The position numbers and the translations under genes are program-made. The notes under the pieces are model-generated. The model was not told where the DNA came from, ran no database searches, and worked only from the letters and a program-made list of their open reading frames with translations. From the NCBI GenBank assembly GCA_029880265.1, contig JAOUOT010000007.1, positions 1-64,000 on the forward strand: 64,000 bases of DNA, in the 5' to 3' direction. Below, piece after piece: positions 62,123-64,000 of the stretch; position 1 is the first letter of the stretch, and every line of letters begins with the position of its first letter. Origin of the DNA: Spirochaetia bacterium (GTDB lineage Bacteria; Spirochaetota; Leptospiria; Turneriellales; JAOUOS01).

Positions 62123-64000
62123 TTTTTTTATCATTATCTCTTTTACTTTTTTAAGGGATTTTTTGACTTCTGCATTTTCAGGGTCAAGAGCCAAAACTTT
62201 GTTGAACGCAAGCTTCGCCGCCTCGTATTTTTTTAAATTAGCGTACGCAATGCCCAGATTATTATAAGCCTGAATATATAAAGGCTTTATTTCAATCGCT
62301 TTTTTCGCGGCATCGGCAGCCTCTTTAAATTTTCTGTTTTTTATTAGCGCGGTAGAATACCAAAAATAATTTTCAGGATTACCGCTGTCTAACTCAACGC
62401 ATTTTTCAAAACATTCAAGAGATTCTTTTTGCTTTTCAAGTTCAAAAGCGACAATGCCCATATTTTTATAGGCGTTCGCGTTTTTATCGTAAAGCCTTAC
62501 CGCGTCAGAAAATATCTCAAAAGCTTTTTCTCTTTCTTTTTGCGTAAGTAATTCTATTGCCTCGGCTGTTTTTTCCATAAATTTTCCGTACTTTAGATCA
62601 GATTCAATAACCAAAAAAGAGAAATCGTCAGATAAAGACGCGTCTTCTGAAAATTGTTCCAGCTCGCGAAACATTCCATGGACGCAATCGTCAATGGAAT
62701 CGTTTTTAAAACGCTTGATAAGCTGTTCAAGCCTGCTATGGCCAAATTCTTCGCCAAGACTATTTTTTAATTTTATTATCCCGTCTGAATATAGAATTAT
62801 TCTATCGCCGGGGTATAGACTATCAGATTTTTGAGTATAACGCTTTTTTTCGTCTTCTGCTGCGCCTATAAAAATTCCGTCGGCGTCAATATGCTCAAAT
62901 TTACCTTCGTTTCTTCTGTAAATGACAGCCGGATACATAGACGCGTTTGAATAAAATAAGTTATGGGCCTCGTCAAAAGAGAACATACAAGCCGAAATAT
63001 AATCGTCGTCATTTAGTATTTCTATAATTTCATCATTAAGTTGTTTGAAAATCTCGGCCGGATACGAAGATTTTTTTGAAATTTCGCGAAGATAAATTTT
63101 AAAATTTGCGATGTTTATCGGTTTTGAAATACCCAGCCCCGAGCTTTCGCCTAATAAAACCCCGAACTGATTACCAGGAAGCATAATATAGTCATAAAAA
63201 TCGCCGCAAGCCTCTGAAGCCGAAATAACATAGCCTGAAATTTTTAAGCCGTTCCATTCAATTGTTTTTAAGAAGCTCTGTTTTTTTTGCATTTTTTGTA
63301 TATGACTTAAATTCTCTTTCAATTGAGTTTCAGCCGAGATAACCCGCGTTTGAACTTCGCTCATATCTTCTTTTTGCTGGGTAATTTTCTTATCGAATCC
63401 TATACGATAGTTTTTTAAATTTTTTGATATCTCGGCGATATATTCGGCAACCCTAAGCACCTCTCGGTCAAGACCGCCTGGAAAATGAATTTCAGCCATA
63501 GAACTTCTCATTTTTAGCATTGAATTTTTAACGTCATTTAATGAAATACGGGTTGTGTAATATGAAATATGACCCTCGATAAGAGTAAGCAGAGTGCCTC
63601 CGACTAAAAATTCAAAAGCCATGGTTAGCGTATCTCTTTGATAATAAACCAATAAGTTCGAAATAAAAATAAGCAAAACAAATAAAAACGCGAAAACAAG
63701 CATTTTAAACCGAATGCTCGAATAAGAACCCGCTTTTACCGCAATATTTTTTTCGATCATCTTTTGAGCCGAATAAGAACGAGCCGGCATTGTCATGCTC
63801 TCTGAAATAATAACGCTAAAGACCGCCAGTACGCTTAAGGCAATGATGCCCGCATAAAAAAAGTTATTTAACACAGACTGCTCTAGCCCCGCGTAATATA
63901 ATCCCCAGTACCTAAAAACGGCCAAACTTACAGAAAACCAGAAAAGAGAGGCCATGGTAACCGAATAAGGCAGTCTGCTTAAATTTGAATACAATCTTGA
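62117..64000 (-). CDS. membrane SpoIIE-type PP2C phosphatase with TPR tail, 5' end outside the window
   Basis: The frame remains open to the right edge, so the N-terminus is missing; the first in-window start is a TTG at 63994. Four hydrophobic segments (about residues 12-60 and 100-150) precede a coiled coil (about 180-240). A SpoIIE phosphatase domain (about 245-460) has GDFYDY, LYSDGII and SDDFSFLVIE. The usual GDVSG metal Asp is Glu (GESSGLG), so metal binding may be altered. Three to four TPRs follow (about 480-620). Such proteins dephosphorylate anti-anti-sigma partners. The receiver-HATPase at 10817 would fit as a kinase-side counterpart, but nothing ties them directly. Confidence 0.82.
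   Translation of the reverse strand, partial: SRLYSNLSRLPYSVTMASLFWFSVSLAVFRYWGLYYAGLEQSVLNNFFYAGIIALSVLAVFSVIISESMTMPARSYSAQKMIEKNIAVKAGSYSSIRFKMLVFAFLFVLLIFISNLLVYYQRDTLTMAFEFLVGGTLLTLIEGHISYYTTRISLNDVKNSMLKMRSSMAEIHFPGGLDREVLRVAEYIAEISKNLKNYRIGFDKKITQQKEDMSEVQTRVISAETQLKENLSHIQKMQKKQSFLKTIEWNGLKISGYVISASEACGDFYDYIMLPGNQFGVLLGESSGLGISKPINIANFKIYLREISKKSSYPAEIFKQLNDEIIEILNDDDYISACMFSFDEAHNLFYSNASMYPAVIYRRNEGKFEHIDADGIFIGAAEDEKKRYTQKSDSLYPGDRIILYSDGIIKLKNSLGEEFGHSRLEQLIKRFKNDSIDDCVHGMFRELEQFSEDASLSDDFSFLVIESDLKYGKFMEKTAEAIELLTQKEREKAFEIFSDAVRLYDKNANAYKNMGIVAFELEKQKESLECFEKCVELDSGNPENYFWYSTALIKNRKFKEAADAAKKAIEIKPLYIQAYNNLGIAYANLKKYEAAKLAFNKVLALDPENAEVKKSLKKVKEIMIKKL

Noticed and set aside
1-64000. 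CRISPR arrays, tRNA, rRNA, intact prophage or transposase genes
   Set aside because: No regularly spaced repeats, cloverleaf or rRNA-like sequence, or transposase motif was seen in the gaps or the proteins.

Overview
The window is an AT-rich stretch of a diderm (two-membrane), probably flagellated and largely anaerobic or facultative bacterium. A spirochaete related to the Leptospirales is my best guess. The reasons are the many lipoproteins paired with outer-membrane beta-barrels, the Leptospira-like secreted repeat modules, a FlhB C-terminal homologue, a SpoIIE phosphatase with TPRs and an HD-GYP protein. No rRNA, tRNA or CRISPR array was found, so the assignment rests on gene content only.

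Region 1 (1-8.3 kb, + strand) is a surface-protein locus. It holds a giant modular protein cut by the left edge (FTPxNY-type repeats, NHL propeller, three LamG domains, seven delta-60 repeats). Behind it lie the remains of a formylglycine-generating-enzyme-like (SUMF1) gene, then a lipoprotein and a TolB-N-like/beta-barrel protein. Region 2 (8.3-12 kb) has a 3-hydroxyacyl-CoA dehydrogenase, small envelope proteins and a receiver-HATPase regulator.

Region 3 (12-30.6 kb, nearly all - strand) is a ferredoxin-based energy-conservation island. It contains ApbE, a small ferredoxin, a degenerate PFOR-domain/ferredoxin fusion, KorB, KorA, and the operon rnfB-nifJ-rnfC-rnfD-rnfG-rnfE-rnfA plus a small NqrM-like protein. 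PFOR and Kor would reduce ferredoxin, Rnf would oxidise it and pump ions, and ApbE would attach FMN to RnfD and RnfG. A ClC channel gene sits between the two operons on the other strand.

Region 4 (30.8-47.4 kb) carries CoaB, a nucleosidase-like protein and a FolK-PanB fusion. It also has two lipoprotein/beta-barrel pairs (one a paralogue of the region 1 pair, with a 14-repeat LVIVD lipoprotein), MnmC, MutL, a SlyD-like isomerase and thiol peroxidase. A third pair follows: a beta-barrel and a nuclease-fold lipoprotein.

Region 5 (47.4-64 kb) has a MITE-like inverted repeat, a cation transporter and a HEPN/nucleotidyltransferase pair bracketed by 45-bp direct repeats. RecA, a YggS-type protein, a TlpA-like lipoprotein, the FlhB-C homologue with a degenerate HD-GYP protein, an acetoacetate-decarboxylase-like protein and a tandem acyl-CoA dehydrogenase follow. 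The right end holds an unknown repeat-motif protein, AroQ, AroB, ProS and a SpoIIE phosphatase cut by the right edge.

The observations most likely to be new are the degenerate PFOR-ferredoxin fusion in the kor operon, the placement of nifJ inside the rnf operon with an NqrM-like partner, the duplicated repeat-lipoprotein/TolB-N-barrel module, and the HEPN/MNT cassette with att-like flanks.
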